Assembly: GCF_001936475.1 (NCBI RefSeq)
Contig: NZ_MSPQ01000002.1
Coordinates: 1-64,000 of the forward strand
DNA from: Algoriphagus marinus
GTDB lineage: Bacteria > Bacteroidota > Bacteroidia > Cytophagales > Cyclobacteriaceae
DNA length: 64,000 nucleotides
Reading direction: 5' to 3'
Shown here: positions 52,561 through 61,487 of the stretch, piece after piece
Layout: every line of letters starts with the position of its first letter
Numbering within the stretch: position 1 is the stretch's first letter
Notes under the pieces: model-generated
Seen by the model: the letters and a program-made list of their open reading frames with translations, nothing else
What the model was told of the DNA's origin: nothing
Database searches by the model: none
Position numbers and translations under genes: made by a program

Positions 52561-53676
52561 TTACACATTAAATTTCTCCTCGATTTTTCTGATTTCCGAC
52601 TCAGTTTGAGCCTTGTTTTTACGATTGGTTTTTTCCTTATTCAAATCAGTAGCATAGAAATGTGTGTCTTGAAAATAACCCACGCGGGCTTCGGATTCCC
52701 CTTTAACCATGACCCATTTTTCCCCTTTGAAAAGTTTGACTTTATCTTCTGCTAATTCTAATAGATCATCATAAGGTCCTCTTGAAGAAATTAGTTTTAC
52801 GAAGATCGGAGCTGTCTCAATTGCAATAAATAGGAGCATGATAAAAACATTAGCCAAGGCCATTGCAGCAGATTCCTTAGTCAACAAATCCAAAGCTTCC
52901 ATTCGAGCTGCTAACCCATCAAAACCATCTATTCCCGCCTGTTGCTTCTCAAATTCCAATTGGCGGAGAGCTGTAAATTCACGAATCTGAGCATCAAGTG
53001 TGTCAATTCGAATCTGATTTCTTTCACGCAAATTCTCCAAAGCTTTCTGAGCCGCATCCAATTGCTGCTCCTTTTTCTTTGCGTTAGTCCCAAGTCCTAC
53101 TATTCCACTGGTGCTACTTGTCTTATCTCCAAATCGTTCTGCATCATATTCTCGTTGCACTTGATCCCGGAAAGCTTCGGCTCTTCCAATCTCAGTTTTT
53201 AAGCTATCTTTTTGAACTTCAAGCTCCTGAATTTCAGGAAATCCTTTTGCCAAATTCAATTTGGAGATAGCAATAAATTCAGTTTTCTTCTCGTCTAATT
53301 TTCGATTGATTTCCCGCTCAAACATCCTTAATTCCAAAGGTTTAGAAATCACTAAAGCCAATAAAACTGCTAAGACTAACCTTGGAATAGCTAATTTCCA
53401 TTCACTCCATCCGCTTTCTTTTTTCCGCATACTCGAAACGATAAAGCGATCCAAGTTGAAAATCATCATTCCCCATAGTAATCCAAAGAAAATTGCCGGC
53501 CAGATATTTTCAAAGACAGTAAACAAGGCATAGCCTGCCGCAATAGCCGCCAAGACACCAGTGAAGAATACAGTAGCTCCTATTCCAATGTATTTATTTG
53601 ATTCTGTAGGGGTTCGCTTGAGGATAGAAAAATTAGCACCACTACAAAACCAGAAAAACCGAGAAAGATGATTCAT
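52561..53676 (-). CDS. DUF4407 membrane protein
   Basis: This 371-residue protein has the DUF4407 layout: membrane segments near residues 30-90 (IGATVFFTGVLAAIAAGYALF, then IFFGLLWGMMIFNLDRFIVSSMRK), a long coiled coil over roughly residues 130-250, a further membrane helix (ALANVFIMLLFIAIETAPIF) and a charged C-terminus. No enzymatic motif is seen; the function is unknown. It faces the convergent DUF5995 gene, 62 bases from its stop, and is divergent from the SGNH hydrolase gene. Confidence 0.88.
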   Translation of the reverse strand: MNHLSRFFWFCSGANFSILKRTPTESNKYIGIGATVFFTGVLAAIAAGYALFTVFENIWPAIFFGLLWGMMIFNLDRFIVSSMRKKESGWSEWKLAIPRLVLAVLLALVISKPLELRMFEREINRKLDEKKTEFIAISKLNLAKGFPEIQELEVQKDSLKTEIGRAEAFRDQVQREYDAERFGDKTSSTSGIVGLGTNAKKKEQQLDAAQKALENLRERNQIRIDTLDAQIREFTALRQLEFEKQQAGIDGFDGLAARMEALDLLTKESAAMALANVFIMLLFIAIETAPIFVKLISSRGPYDDLLELAEDKVKLFKGEKWVMVKGESEARVGYFQDTHFYATDLNKEKTNRKNKAQTESEIRKIEEKFNV

Positions 53677-53932
53677 TCAAAAGGGGGATTAAATTAACAT
53701 AGATTCTAACGCTAAAACTTCTCCAAAAAAGATCAGGCCGCCTATAAAATCAACCTTCCAGAAAGAAATGTGACCAAACCCCAATTTAAAGGGGTGAATA
53801 GGCATTTTTGCCCAACATATTTTTTACATTAAAGGATTGAATCCACACTTTAAAAGTGTTCGCCCTGTTCACTTTTGAGCACTTGCTGAACGATTTTGAA
53901 AAAAAGCGCAAATTGTCCCAACTCGAATCACT
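53677..53932. promoter_or_regulatory. Divergent gap between DUF4407 and SGNH hydrolase genes
   Basis: A 256-base region with one symmetrical site, ACACTTT-A-AAAGTGT at 53845-53859, a perfect 7-1-7 palindrome about 75 bases before the hydrolase start. Nothing else is evident. Confidence 0.4.
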
Positions 53933-54592
53933 ATGAAAGACACTTCTAGATTTATCTTTTTTCTAACCCTGATTTTTAGCTCAAGCACTTTATTGTTTAG
54001 TCAGGAAATTCCTTTCCAAAAAGAAGTAAAATCACTTACTGAACGGATAGATCAAAAAGGTTGGAAACCAAATTCCTTTGTTTTTACCGGAAGTTCCAGT
54101 GTTCGACTCTGGAGAAATCTTCAGGAAGAATTTCCAACAATCCCTATTATCAATACTGGATTTGGCGGATCACAAGCTTCGGATTTACTGATTCATTTGG
54201 ATGAATTAGTAATTCGATATGGTCCAGAAAAAGTATTTATTTACGAAGGAGACAATGACATCTCCGCTGGAAAAGAAGCTACTCAGATCATGACGGACAT
54301 CGATTTGCTAGTTAATCGAATCCTCCAAAAATTACCCGAAACAACCATAGTCCTTATCAGTGCCAAGCCAAGTCCTTCTAGATGGCAGCTAAAGACTTCC
54401 TACACGGTCTTGAATGACTTAATGAGGCAATATGCAACAACCCATAATCAAGTGGATTTCATGAACGTATGGGATGTGATGCTGGATAAAACGGGAAAAC
54501 CAATTTCAGAAATCTTTATCGCCGATAGCCTTCATATGAATGAAAAAGGCTATGCGATCTGGAATAAATCGGTAATTCCATTTATGAAATAA
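53933..54592 (+). CDS. Secreted SGNH/GDSL-type hydrolase
   Basis: This 219-residue exported enzyme has a signal peptide (ending LFSQ) and an SGNH hydrolase fold: block I FTGSSSVRLW with the nucleophile Ser, block II NTGFGGSQASDLL, block III YEGDNDISAGK and the C-terminal DSLHMNEKGYAIW with the Asp-His pair. Substrates could be acetylated glycans or esters; the sequence does not decide. Single-gene unit. Confidence 0.9.
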   Translation: MKDTSRFIFFLTLIFSSSTLLFSQEIPFQKEVKSLTERIDQKGWKPNSFVFTGSSSVRLWRNLQEEFPTIPIINTGFGGSQASDLLIHLDELVIRYGPEKVFIYEGDNDISAGKEATQIMTDIDLLVNRILQKLPETTIVLISAKPSPSRWQLKTSYTVLNDLMRQYATTHNQVDFMNVWDVMLDKTGKPISEIFIADSLHMNEKGYAIWNKSVIPFMK

Positions 54593-54731
54593 TTACAATG
54601 GAAGTTTCTTGCCTCTCACTAAAACTTAAAATAAGTAGATTAAGCTCCTTATCCATCTACCTAGAGCGTGGACTTCAAAAGCATCGATTCACAAGCCTAC
54701 GAACAGATTTTCGAAAACTATCAAAATCATT

Positions 54732-56210
54732 TTATAATCCCACTAGTCTATTTTGTTTCACCTTTTTGTTAATCACTTTTAGAGGAAGCTTATATCCCAC
54801 ATCTACTAAAAATCCATTCATATTTCCAGCACTTTCTAAAGCTATAGGACTACCTTCTATCAAATAATTTGCTTGGATTTTGACAAAATCTGGCGAGGCA
54901 AAATTTCTAGATACCTTAAAAGTGAGAAAAGAAGAGTTGAATAGTGAAACCTCTGTAAAAATTCCAGCATTATAAACTAATCTACCATGACTTAACTCTG
55001 GGTCTGAATACGCTTCACTTGTATAAGTATAAGTTTTATCGTTTAATTGAACTTGACCATTTCCTATTGAGGTAAACCAAGAATCACTTTGGTTCTTTAA
55101 TGCTAAATAAGCACTAAATGAAGGTCCAAAACGGATGGATTGTTGTTGATTTAGTGGGATATGATATTTAAATGTGAACGGAACGATTGGCATATCATAT
55201 TTTTCCCACTTCATAATAAGTGCATTTATACCGTCAAAATTAATTTGGTAATTCGCATTATAACTAAAGTTACCAAAGCCAGACTCAACTGAAAATCTCG
55301 ATTTGGTATAACCAAAAACGAATTGATATTGCCCACTGGTGTTGGAGTAGAAATATTCATTAAAAAGTGGGTCCTCCCTTCTTCGCAAGCCTCCGTAAAG
55401 CATAATATACCATCCGTCCTCAAATGAAAGATTGTGTTTGAGCAACTTTGAGTCACTGTAAATCCGCTTTGATTTTTCTTTTGGTGTTCGATTTAAATTA
55501 TGCCCTGCGACCCCGTAACCTACATAGGCGCCTAGGTAAGAACCTCTGCTTTTAACTGATAGCACGTGCTCTATTCGCTCGTTGTAACGAACAGGTGCGT
55601 TCATTTTGTCCATTACCCAAAGTCCTTGCTGATATCTCAGCCCAGCTAAAAAATAATTCCCGCGACGGTTATACTTTTTAATTCCTCCCTCAAATCTCAA
55701 ACTTAATCCTACATTAGCAAGAGATCTCACTCCTAAAGGTATACCTTCCCAAATATCCGCTCTCTGGTATTGATCAAGCACAGAGGGGCTTTTCATTACA
55801 CTCAAACTAGGTTGCAAATAAAAATCACCAATGCTTTTTCTAATTCCCAAAGCTAAAAGTGGAATTCCTTCAGTCGAGTATCCAGTAATTTGAAGCGTAT
55901 CAATTTGTCTAGATACACCATAAGTACCAAGCTCTCTTTTGAAAAACTCAAACTGGGCCGATAATTGCCAATTATTTTTTAATCCTAAGAGAAAACTGGA
56001 CCCTATATGCCAACTAAGCTCATTACTTGGAGAAATAAAATCATTCCTAGGTATTACTTTATATTCTAGAAGAGCTTTTGAAGGCCCACCATAAAACTCC
56101 CATTCAAATTTCTGCTGAGAGAATCCGTCTACGATATTGGCAGACAAAAATACAAATACAACTAAACCACATGTGGCAATAAAACGAGTAGAAAAATGAA
56201 GTGATTTCAT
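54732..56210 (-). CDS. Orphan outer-membrane barrel protein
   Basis: I do not recognise this 492-residue protein. It has a signal peptide and strand patterns of an outer-membrane barrel throughout (WQLSAQFEFFKREL, GNYFLAGLRYQQGLWVM, FLVDVGYKLPL near the end). A segment about residues 235-255 (SKRIYSDSKLLKHNLSFEDGWYIMLYGGLRR) appears to begin a second half that resembles the first, suggesting two related barrel modules. It is followed by no obvious operon partner; upstream is a 426-base gap. Confidence 0.65.
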   Translation of the reverse strand: MKSLHFSTRFIATCGLVVFVFLSANIVDGFSQQKFEWEFYGGPSKALLEYKVIPRNDFISPSNELSWHIGSSFLLGLKNNWQLSAQFEFFKRELGTYGVSRQIDTLQITGYSTEGIPLLALGIRKSIGDFYLQPSLSVMKSPSVLDQYQRADIWEGIPLGVRSLANVGLSLRFEGGIKKYNRRGNYFLAGLRYQQGLWVMDKMNAPVRYNERIEHVLSVKSRGSYLGAYVGYGVAGHNLNRTPKEKSKRIYSDSKLLKHNLSFEDGWYIMLYGGLRRREDPLFNEYFYSNTSGQYQFVFGYTKSRFSVESGFGNFSYNANYQINFDGINALIMKWEKYDMPIVPFTFKYHIPLNQQQSIRFGPSFSAYLALKNQSDSWFTSIGNGQVQLNDKTYTYTSEAYSDPELSHGRLVYNAGIFTEVSLFNSSFLTFKVSRNFASPDFVKIQANYLIEGSPIALESAGNMNGFLVDVGYKLPLKVINKKVKQNRLVGL

Positions 56211-56636
56211 GATAATTCAAATAGCAAAACATTATATAAACTAAAATATAGCTTATTTATTATTTTGGTTTCAAAAAATATATTAATCAAATGAGAAACA
56301 GTCGCAAAATAACATTGTGGAATCTAGTTTATTTCCAAGAGCATTGTCATTGATTCATTCCATTGTCCTAAAACCACTTCCTTTACCATAAGTCGCAATT
56401 AATTGAGTAAACGAAATGACAAAAAAGGATTCAGAATACTTTAATTGAATTTTTCAAAGCTATTTTAAGTTTTCTCTATAATAAACCTTCTGGTAATTTG
56501 TATCAACCAAGACAAACCGGAGTACAATTCACTTCGTAATTACGAAATATAAAAAAGTCGAACAGAATTTCTGAAAATCAGTTTCCTATGTATGTTGACT
56601 CTGATGGATTCAGCTAAAATCAAGATCCTAACTCAA
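56211..56636. promoter_or_regulatory. Gap upstream of msrAB, with palindromic operator
   Basis: No gene is supported here. The clear element is the perfect palindrome TTCGTAATTACGAA at 56533-56546, 90 bases before the msrAB start. A near copy (TTTGTAATTACGAA) occurs at 57814-57827 before the gene after msrAB. Confidence 0.6.
56533..56546. promoter_or_regulatory. Palindrome 1, candidate operator before msrAB
   Basis: TTCGTAATTACGAA, a perfect 14-base palindrome. The same motif with one change lies 1.3 kb downstream before the next gene. Confidence 0.55.
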
Positions 56637-57740
56637 ATGACTCACTTAAATAAAAGTATTTTACCCATGCTAAGTTTACTAGTTGGACTACTCATGTCCT
56701 GTGGAACATCCACAACAGAATACCAAGAGGCTTCCTCTACTGATGCTGAATTGGTAGCCAATTACGATGGTACTACTCAATTAGCAACATTTGCCGGAGG
56801 CTGTTTTTGGTGCGTTGAAGCGCCTTTTGAAGGTATTGATGGAGTTATTTCTGTAGTCTCAGGATATGCTGGCGGAAAAGAAAAAAATCCTACCTATGGA
56901 GAGGTAGCCAGCGGAAAGACCTCACATCGAGAATCTATTCAAATTACCTTTGATCCTGAAGTTATCAGCTATTCCGAATTGGTTGATATCTTCTGGCAAA
57001 CTTTTGATCCAACAGATGTAGGCGGCTCTTTTTATGACCGAGGAACTCAGTACGAATCAGCAATATTTTATCATGACAGTGAGCAAAAGAAGGTTGCTGA
57101 AGAGTCCAAAAAGTATTTGGATAAGTCTGGACGTTTCACAAAACCTGTAGCTACCCCGATAATCAAGTATACTAACTTCTATCCGGCGGAAGATTACCAT
57201 CAGGATTATTACAAAAAGAACCCTACGGATTATTATTCATATAGAACTGGATCTGGAAGAGATGCATTTATTAAGAAACATTGGCCAGAATTAAGCGAGA
57301 AAAAATATCCCGCTAAATCTAAGGATCAGTTGAAGCAAGAATTGACAGATCTTCAATATGAAGTTACCATGGAAGATGCTACAGAATATGCCTTCCAGAA
57401 CGAATATAATGGGAATAAGAAAGATGGGATTTATGTCTGCATTGTGACAGGAGTTCCACTATTTAGTTCCAAGGATAAGTACGAATCTGGTTCAGGTTGG
57501 CCAAGCTTTACAAAACCGATTGATGCAAGAGTAATTGACAAGCCAATAGACAAAGATCTAGGAATGACAAGAGTTGAAGTGAGAAGCAAGCTAGGAAAAA
57601 GCCACTTAGGACATGTATTCTATGATGGTCCAGAGCCGACAAGTCTTCGCTACTGCATGAATTCTGCAGCAATGAAATTCATCCCGAAAGAAGAAATGGA
57701 AGCAAAAGGTTATGGAGATTTCCTATGGCTAGTTGATTAA
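56637..57740 (+). CDS. Exported methionine sulfoxide reductase fusion (MsrA-MsrB lipoprotein)
   Basis: This 367-residue protein repairs oxidised methionine in both stereoisomers. From the Met at 56637 it has a lipobox (LVGLLMSC), then MsrA with GGCFWCVEAPF (catalytic Cys56), then MsrB with GSGWPSF and the catalytic Cys in RYCMNSAAMKF. MsrB lacks the zinc Cys pairs (VCIVTGVPLF), as in other MsrAB fusions. The signal suggests it protects periplasmic or surface proteins. A terminator follows. The palindrome at 56533 suggests stress-linked control. Confidence 0.93.
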   Translation: MTHLNKSILPMLSLLVGLLMSCGTSTTEYQEASSTDAELVANYDGTTQLATFAGGCFWCVEAPFEGIDGVISVVSGYAGGKEKNPTYGEVASGKTSHRESIQITFDPEVISYSELVDIFWQTFDPTDVGGSFYDRGTQYESAIFYHDSEQKKVAEESKKYLDKSGRFTKPVATPIIKYTNFYPAEDYHQDYYKKNPTDYYSYRTGSGRDAFIKKHWPELSEKKYPAKSKDQLKQELTDLQYEVTMEDATEYAFQNEYNGNKKDGIYVCIVTGVPLFSSKDKYESGSGWPSFTKPIDARVIDKPIDKDLGMTRVEVRSKLGKSHLGHVFYDGPEPTSLRYCMNSAAMKFIPKEEMEAKGYGDFLWLVD

Positions 57741-57749
57741 ACTTCAATA

Positions 57750-57786
57750 AAAGAGACTATTTCTAGAAGATAGTCTCTTTTTTTAT
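57750..57786 (+). terminator. Terminator after msrAB
   Basis: AAGAGACTAT and ATAGTCTCTT form a 10-bp perfect stem around TTCTAGAAG, followed by a T-run. Confidence 0.88.
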
Positions 57787-57813
57787 GCCTTTAGATTTTA
57801 GAGTTTTTTTTGA

Positions 57814-57827
57814 TTTGTAATTACGAA
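57814..57827. promoter_or_regulatory. Palindrome 2, candidate operator before the 57871 gene
   Basis: TTTGTAATTACGAA, one base different from the palindrome before msrAB; 44 bases upstream of the next start codon. Confidence 0.5.
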
Positions 57828-57870
57828 TAAGGCTTGAGATACTTATATTTATCAAAACCTTTTTCTAATT

Positions 57871-58278
57871 ATGAAAAAAATCGCTTGGATTATTGGCCTT
57901 ATTTTAATTGTCGTATTAGCCGGATTTTTTTGGTACAAATACCTTTTCGTTTTTGGAGAAGGAGTCAAAGCAGGCAGCTTAAATTACTTTGTGAAGAAAG
58001 GGGTAATTTTTAAAACCTATGAAGGAAGAGTGGTACAAGAAGGATTTCAAAGCCCAACAGCAGGAGGATTGCAAAGCAACGAATTTAGATTTAGCGTAGT
58101 GGATGCTTCTGTGGCAGAAGAATTAGAACGATCATCTGGAAAACATGTAGAGCTTCGTTACAAAGAATATAATGGCATTTTGCCTTGGAGAGGAACCAGC
58201 AACTTCGTAGTGACAGAAGTTTTAACCATCAATGACGCAGGCAAAACCGACTCCTCGGCTTTGCCATATGATCAATAA
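57871..58278 (+). CDS. Small membrane-anchored protein of unknown function
   Basis: This 135-residue protein has one N-terminal membrane helix (IAWIIGLILIVVLAGFFWYKYLF) and a soluble beta-rich domain (GVIFKTYEGRVVQEGF, EFRFSVVDASVAEEL, HVELRYKEYNGILPW). Close relatives in this phylum carry inconsistent annotations such as phosphogluconate dehydrogenase, which I find no basis for. It shares a near-identical upstream palindrome with msrAB, so the two may be co-regulated. Function unknown. Confidence 0.82.
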   Translation: MKKIAWIIGLILIVVLAGFFWYKYLFVFGEGVKAGSLNYFVKKGVIFKTYEGRVVQEGFQSPTAGGLQSNEFRFSVVDASVAEELERSSGKHVELRYKEYNGILPWRGTSNFVVTEVLTINDAGKTDSSALPYDQ

Positions 58279-58704
58279 TTACTTCCTGGTCCAGTAGTCT
58301 AAGACCATGACTTTGTCAAGGTGTGGACCTAGAATCTCTCCAAAAGCCTTATGCGATGGATGGGGAAGATATGCATCACGAGCAGCGTCTGAATAAAAAG
58401 TAAGTGTAAATGCATGTGTTAAACCCTGATTGATTCCCTCTGGACTGGAATTAACTCCCCATTCAAAGGACTCGATTCCATCGATTTCGTTTTGTAGGTT
58501 TCTGAAAGCATCCACTACACCCTGAATATCCTCGGGAGAAGAAGTATCCTTAAAGCTGAAGTAAACAACATGTCGAAGTACTGAATCAGGAGTGGCGGAC
58601 ATAGGCATTTCTTTTATAACAGTTTCTGTGGATTCCATAGTTTCTTCCTTTTCACCACATGACAAAAGAAAAAGAACGGGAATGAATAATAGTAATTTTT
58701 TCAT
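58279..58704 (-). CDS. Dabb-domain (stress-responsive A/B barrel) lipoprotein
   Basis: This 141-residue lipoprotein (LSCGEKEE) contains a Dabb domain (LRHVVYFSFKDTSSPEDIQGVVDAF ... FEWGVNSSPEGINQGLTHAFTLTF), a dimeric alpha/beta barrel seen in stress-induced proteins and some cyclases. No catalytic residues can be named. Its stop abuts the end of the convergent gene 57871-58278. It is divergent from the dehydrogenase gene at 58762. Confidence 0.87.
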   Translation of the reverse strand: MKKLLLFIPVLFLLSCGEKEETMESTETVIKEMPMSATPDSVLRHVVYFSFKDTSSPEDIQGVVDAFRNLQNEIDGIESFEWGVNSSPEGINQGLTHAFTLTFYSDAARDAYLPHPSHKAFGEILGPHLDKVMVLDYWTRK

Positions 58705-58761
58705 TTCTTTTTTTATTTTGAATGTAGCATTATTTCTAAACTTAATTAAATCCCATACTAG

Positions 58762-59763
58762 ATGAAAGTGGCTTTTTTCAGTGCTAAATCGTACGACAAG
58801 TCAAGTTTTGATCAATTGACGCCGGATTTCAACCATCAATTCAGCTATTTTGAAGCCAAGCTTGATCAAGACACTGTCTATTTGGCTCATGGCCATGATG
58901 CTATCTGCACGTTTGTAAATGATCATTTGGATCAAAAAGTACTCAAGAAATTATCAGAACTTGAAGTGAAAAATGTGGTCCTAAGATGTGCGGGATATAA
59001 TCAAGTAGACCTCAAATATGCCAAAAGTCTCGGTATCCGAATATGCAGGGTTCCAGCATATAGTCCTGAAGCAGTTGCGGAGCATGCATTAGCACTATTA
59101 ATGACCGTAGTAAGAAAGACTCACAAGGCCTATAATAGGGTACGCGAAAACAATTTTTCATTAGAGGGACTAATCGGTATTAATATTTTCAAACAAACAG
59201 TGGGAGTCATTGGCACGGGTGCTATTGGAAGCGCTTTTTGCAAAATAATGCTGGGAATGGGTTGCCGGGTTCTGGCTGTAGATCACTATGAAAACAAAGA
59301 CTTGAAAAAACTAGGTGTCACTTATTGCAACTTAGATGAACTTTTTAATCAGAGTACTATAATTTCTTTGCATTGTCCTTTAACTCCAGAAACAAAACAC
59401 TTGATTAATGACAAAAGACTTGAGGAAATGCAATCAGGTGTAGCAATCATCAATACAAGTCGAGGTGCCTTGATTGAAACCAAAGCTGTGATCAAAGCAC
59501 TGAAAAAGAAAAAGGTTGGCTACTTAGGAATTGATGTCTATGAACAAGAGGAAGATCTTTTCTTTCAGGATCTATCAGAGGAAATTCTTCAAGATGAAGA
59601 TATCGCAAGACTAATGACTTTCCCAAATGTTTTGATCACAGGCCATCAGGCTTTTTTGACAAGAGAGGCACTCCACCAAATTGCTCTGACAACTCTAAAC
59701 AATTTGAATGAGCTGGAGTCAGGGAAACAGCTTACAAATGAAATAACTTTTAAAAAAGCATAA
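58762..59763 (+). CDS. D-lactate dehydrogenase-like 2-hydroxyacid dehydrogenase
   Basis: This 333-residue NAD-dependent enzyme is close to the D-lactate dehydrogenase (LdhA) group. The Rossmann segment VGVIGTGAIGSAFCKIMLGMGCRVLAVD, the catalytic Arg region NTSRGALIET and the active-site His in ITGHQAFLTREA are in place; VAEHALALLMTVVRKTHKAYNRVRENNF is a further LdhA-type block. It would reduce pyruvate to D-lactate in fermentation. It is a single gene; the downstream hairpin serves the Csp gene on the other strand. Confidence 0.92.
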   Translation: MKVAFFSAKSYDKSSFDQLTPDFNHQFSYFEAKLDQDTVYLAHGHDAICTFVNDHLDQKVLKKLSELEVKNVVLRCAGYNQVDLKYAKSLGIRICRVPAYSPEAVAEHALALLMTVVRKTHKAYNRVRENNFSLEGLIGINIFKQTVGVIGTGAIGSAFCKIMLGMGCRVLAVDHYENKDLKKLGVTYCNLDELFNQSTIISLHCPLTPETKHLINDKRLEEMQSGVAIINTSRGALIETKAVIKALKKKKVGYLGIDVYEQEEDLFFQDLSEEILQDEDIARLMTFPNVLITGHQAFLTREALHQIALTTLNNLNELESGKQLTNEITFKKA

Positions 59764-59796
59764 AAAAATGCCTGCAAATCAAAGATCTGCAGGCAT
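59762..59796 (-). terminator. Terminator of the cold-shock operon
   Basis: On the minus strand ATGCCTGCA pairs with TGCAGGCAT around 11 bases, followed by TTTTTTT. It ends the desaturase-helicase-csp unit. Confidence 0.85.
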
Positions 59797-59833
59797 CGGA
59801 TAAAGTATATTTTTCGGGAAAACCCGAGATAAA

Positions 59834-60028
59834 TTACTTAGCTACCTTTACGTTAACCGCGTTAACGCCTTTTTTACCTTGAACTACGTCATAAGTAACA
59901 CGATCGTTCTCACGGATTTCGTGTACAAGACCAGAGTGGTGTACGAATACATCTTCACTGTTGTCTGCTGGTGTGATAAAACCAAAACCTTTGGTTGTGT
60001 TAAAGAATTTTACTGTTCCTTCATTCAT
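59834..60028 (-). CDS. Cold-shock domain protein (CspA family)
   Basis: This 64-residue single cold-shock domain binds single-stranded nucleic acid, acting as an RNA chaperone. RNP1 (KGFGFI) is at about residues 13-18 and RNP2 (VFVHH) at 27-31. It is the last gene of a four-gene minus-strand unit with a fatty acid desaturase, an RNA helicase and a small basic protein, all fitting cold adaptation. The preceding gene's stop lies 12 bases upstream. Confidence 0.96.
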   Translation of the reverse strand: MNEGTVKFFNTTKGFGFITPADNSEDVFVHHSGLVHEIRENDRVTYDVVQGKKGVNAVNVKVAK

Positions 60029-60040
60029 GATTACTAACTT

Positions 60041-60280
60041 TTAAAATTTGTTGTTTCTATTAAATTTTTGACTCGGATTAATTTCTTTTTTAGGTGGCTC
60101 TGGCTCTGGTGGTGTATCAGATATATTTCCGAATTGATCCACATAAGCCAGCATATCGTCTAGATCTCCACTTTTAGGGTTATCCTTTCGGGCTGCCATT
60201 TTTTCTTGTTTTTCTCTTTTCTTTCTTTTTTTAAGTTCTGCTTTCTGTTTTTTGATAAATGTGTTCTGATTTTTTGACAT
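60041..60280 (-). CDS. Small basic protein of the cold-shock unit
   Basis: This 79-residue protein starts MSKNQNTFIKKQKAELKKRKKREKQEKMA: a highly basic helix, followed by an acidic part (SGDLDDMLAYVDQFGN) and a proline-rich tail. It is found with Csp/DEAD-box genes in this phylum and probably binds RNA or the ribosome; no known catalytic domain. I start at the Met at 60280, 10 bases after the helicase stop; a Met seven codons earlier is possible. Confidence 0.82.
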   Translation of the reverse strand: MSKNQNTFIKKQKAELKKRKKREKQEKMAARKDNPKSGDLDDMLAYVDQFGNISDTPPEPEPPKKEINPSQKFNRNNKF

Positions 60281-60290
60281 TTCGGCGATA

Positions 60291-61484
60291 TTAATTGACA
60301 AATGTTATGGCCCTGCCGGTTTTTCCGGCCCGGCCTGTCCGGCCTATTCTGTGGATATAGCTATCCATAGACATGGGAAGCTGATAATTGATCACATGGG
60401 ATACATCAGCGACGTCTATACCTCTTGCCGCCACATCTGTAGCTACAAGCACTCTAGTTGTTCCGTTCTTGAACTCTTCTATAGTCCGGTTTCGGAAATT
60501 CTGGGATTTATTACCGTGAATCAGACCGGATTTTACTCCTGTTTGATTTAATTTTTTTGCAATTCGATCAGCTAATCTTTTTGTTTCGGTGAAAATAATA
60601 ACACGATCCAAAGCTTGATTTTTGAATAATCCAGCTAATACATCAAACTTATCCTTCCCTTCTGGTACACGGATAATTTCTTGATCAACATTTTCGCTGG
60701 TAGTCCCACCAGTGTTTACTTTCACTTCAACGGGATTTTGCAAGAGACCATCAATTAACTTTTTCTGTGTTGGCTCAAGTGTCGCTGAGAAAAGCATGGT
60801 CTGCTCACGTTTGGTCATTGCATTGACAAGCTTCTTCACATCGTGAACAAAACCCATGTCAAGCATTCGATCAAACTCATCAAGAACCAATGTATTTATT
60901 CGATTAAGATGAAGCAACTTTCGATCTGCCAAATCTAGAAGTCTGCCAGGGGTTCCTACAATAACGTGAAGTCTTCTTCCTAATGCCTTAAAATCAGAAT
61001 TGATATTCGTTCCTCCTATAAATGTATTGGAGTATAGATTCATTCCTTTTGTAAGACTTTTAAACTCCTCTTCAATCTGAAGCGCTAGTTCCCTAGTCGG
61101 AGTCACGATCAAAGCTGTAAATCCAGATGGATCAGCTTTAGCATGCTCGATGATAGGAATTAAAAAAGCTCCCGTTTTTCCAGATCCAGTATTTGAAATC
61201 CCAAGAAGGTCTCTACCATCTAAAAGTGGCAAAATGGACTTCTCTTGGATATAGGTCATATTCTCGTAACCCTTTGCCTGAATATTTTTCAGCAAAATGG
61301 TATTAAGGTTCAACCCGGTAAAAGGAGTAACTGATTGGAATCCTTCCTGACCGCTAGGTTGAGCTTTTTTCACAAGAAGATTGGGATCAAGTGTAGATTC
61401 TTTCTTCTTCTGAGCCGGTCTTCCGGCTGGCCTAGAATTTCTATTCTGGGCAGCTGGCTTGGCGTTTCTTTTTAAATTATTCAT
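60291..61484 (-). CDS. DEAD-box RNA helicase, RhlE type
   Basis: This 397-residue helicase has the core motifs: FTGLNLNTILLKNIQAKGY (Q-motif area), SNTGSGKTGAF, PTRELALQ, LDEFDRMLDMGF (DEFD in place of DEAD), FSATLEPTQ, ATDVAARGIDV and HRIGRTGRAG. It probably unwinds structured RNA during cold growth or ribosome assembly. Both ends carry low-complexity basic stretches (RPAGRPAQKKKE at the start). It lies three bases after the desaturase stop. Cytoplasmic. Confidence 0.93.
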   Translation of the reverse strand: MNNLKRNAKPAAQNRNSRPAGRPAQKKKESTLDPNLLVKKAQPSGQEGFQSVTPFTGLNLNTILLKNIQAKGYENMTYIQEKSILPLLDGRDLLGISNTGSGKTGAFLIPIIEHAKADPSGFTALIVTPTRELALQIEEEFKSLTKGMNLYSNTFIGGTNINSDFKALGRRLHVIVGTPGRLLDLADRKLLHLNRINTLVLDEFDRMLDMGFVHDVKKLVNAMTKREQTMLFSATLEPTQKKLIDGLLQNPVEVKVNTGGTTSENVDQEIIRVPEGKDKFDVLAGLFKNQALDRVIIFTETKRLADRIAKKLNQTGVKSGLIHGNKSQNFRNRTIEEFKNGTTRVLVATDVAARGIDVADVSHVINYQLPMSMDSYIHRIGRTGRAGKTGRAITFVN

Positions 61485-61487
61485 AAA

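Noticed and set aside
54598-54867. 89-codon plus-strand frame
   Set aside because: It overlaps the end of the outer-membrane protein gene in antisense and has no recognisable features.
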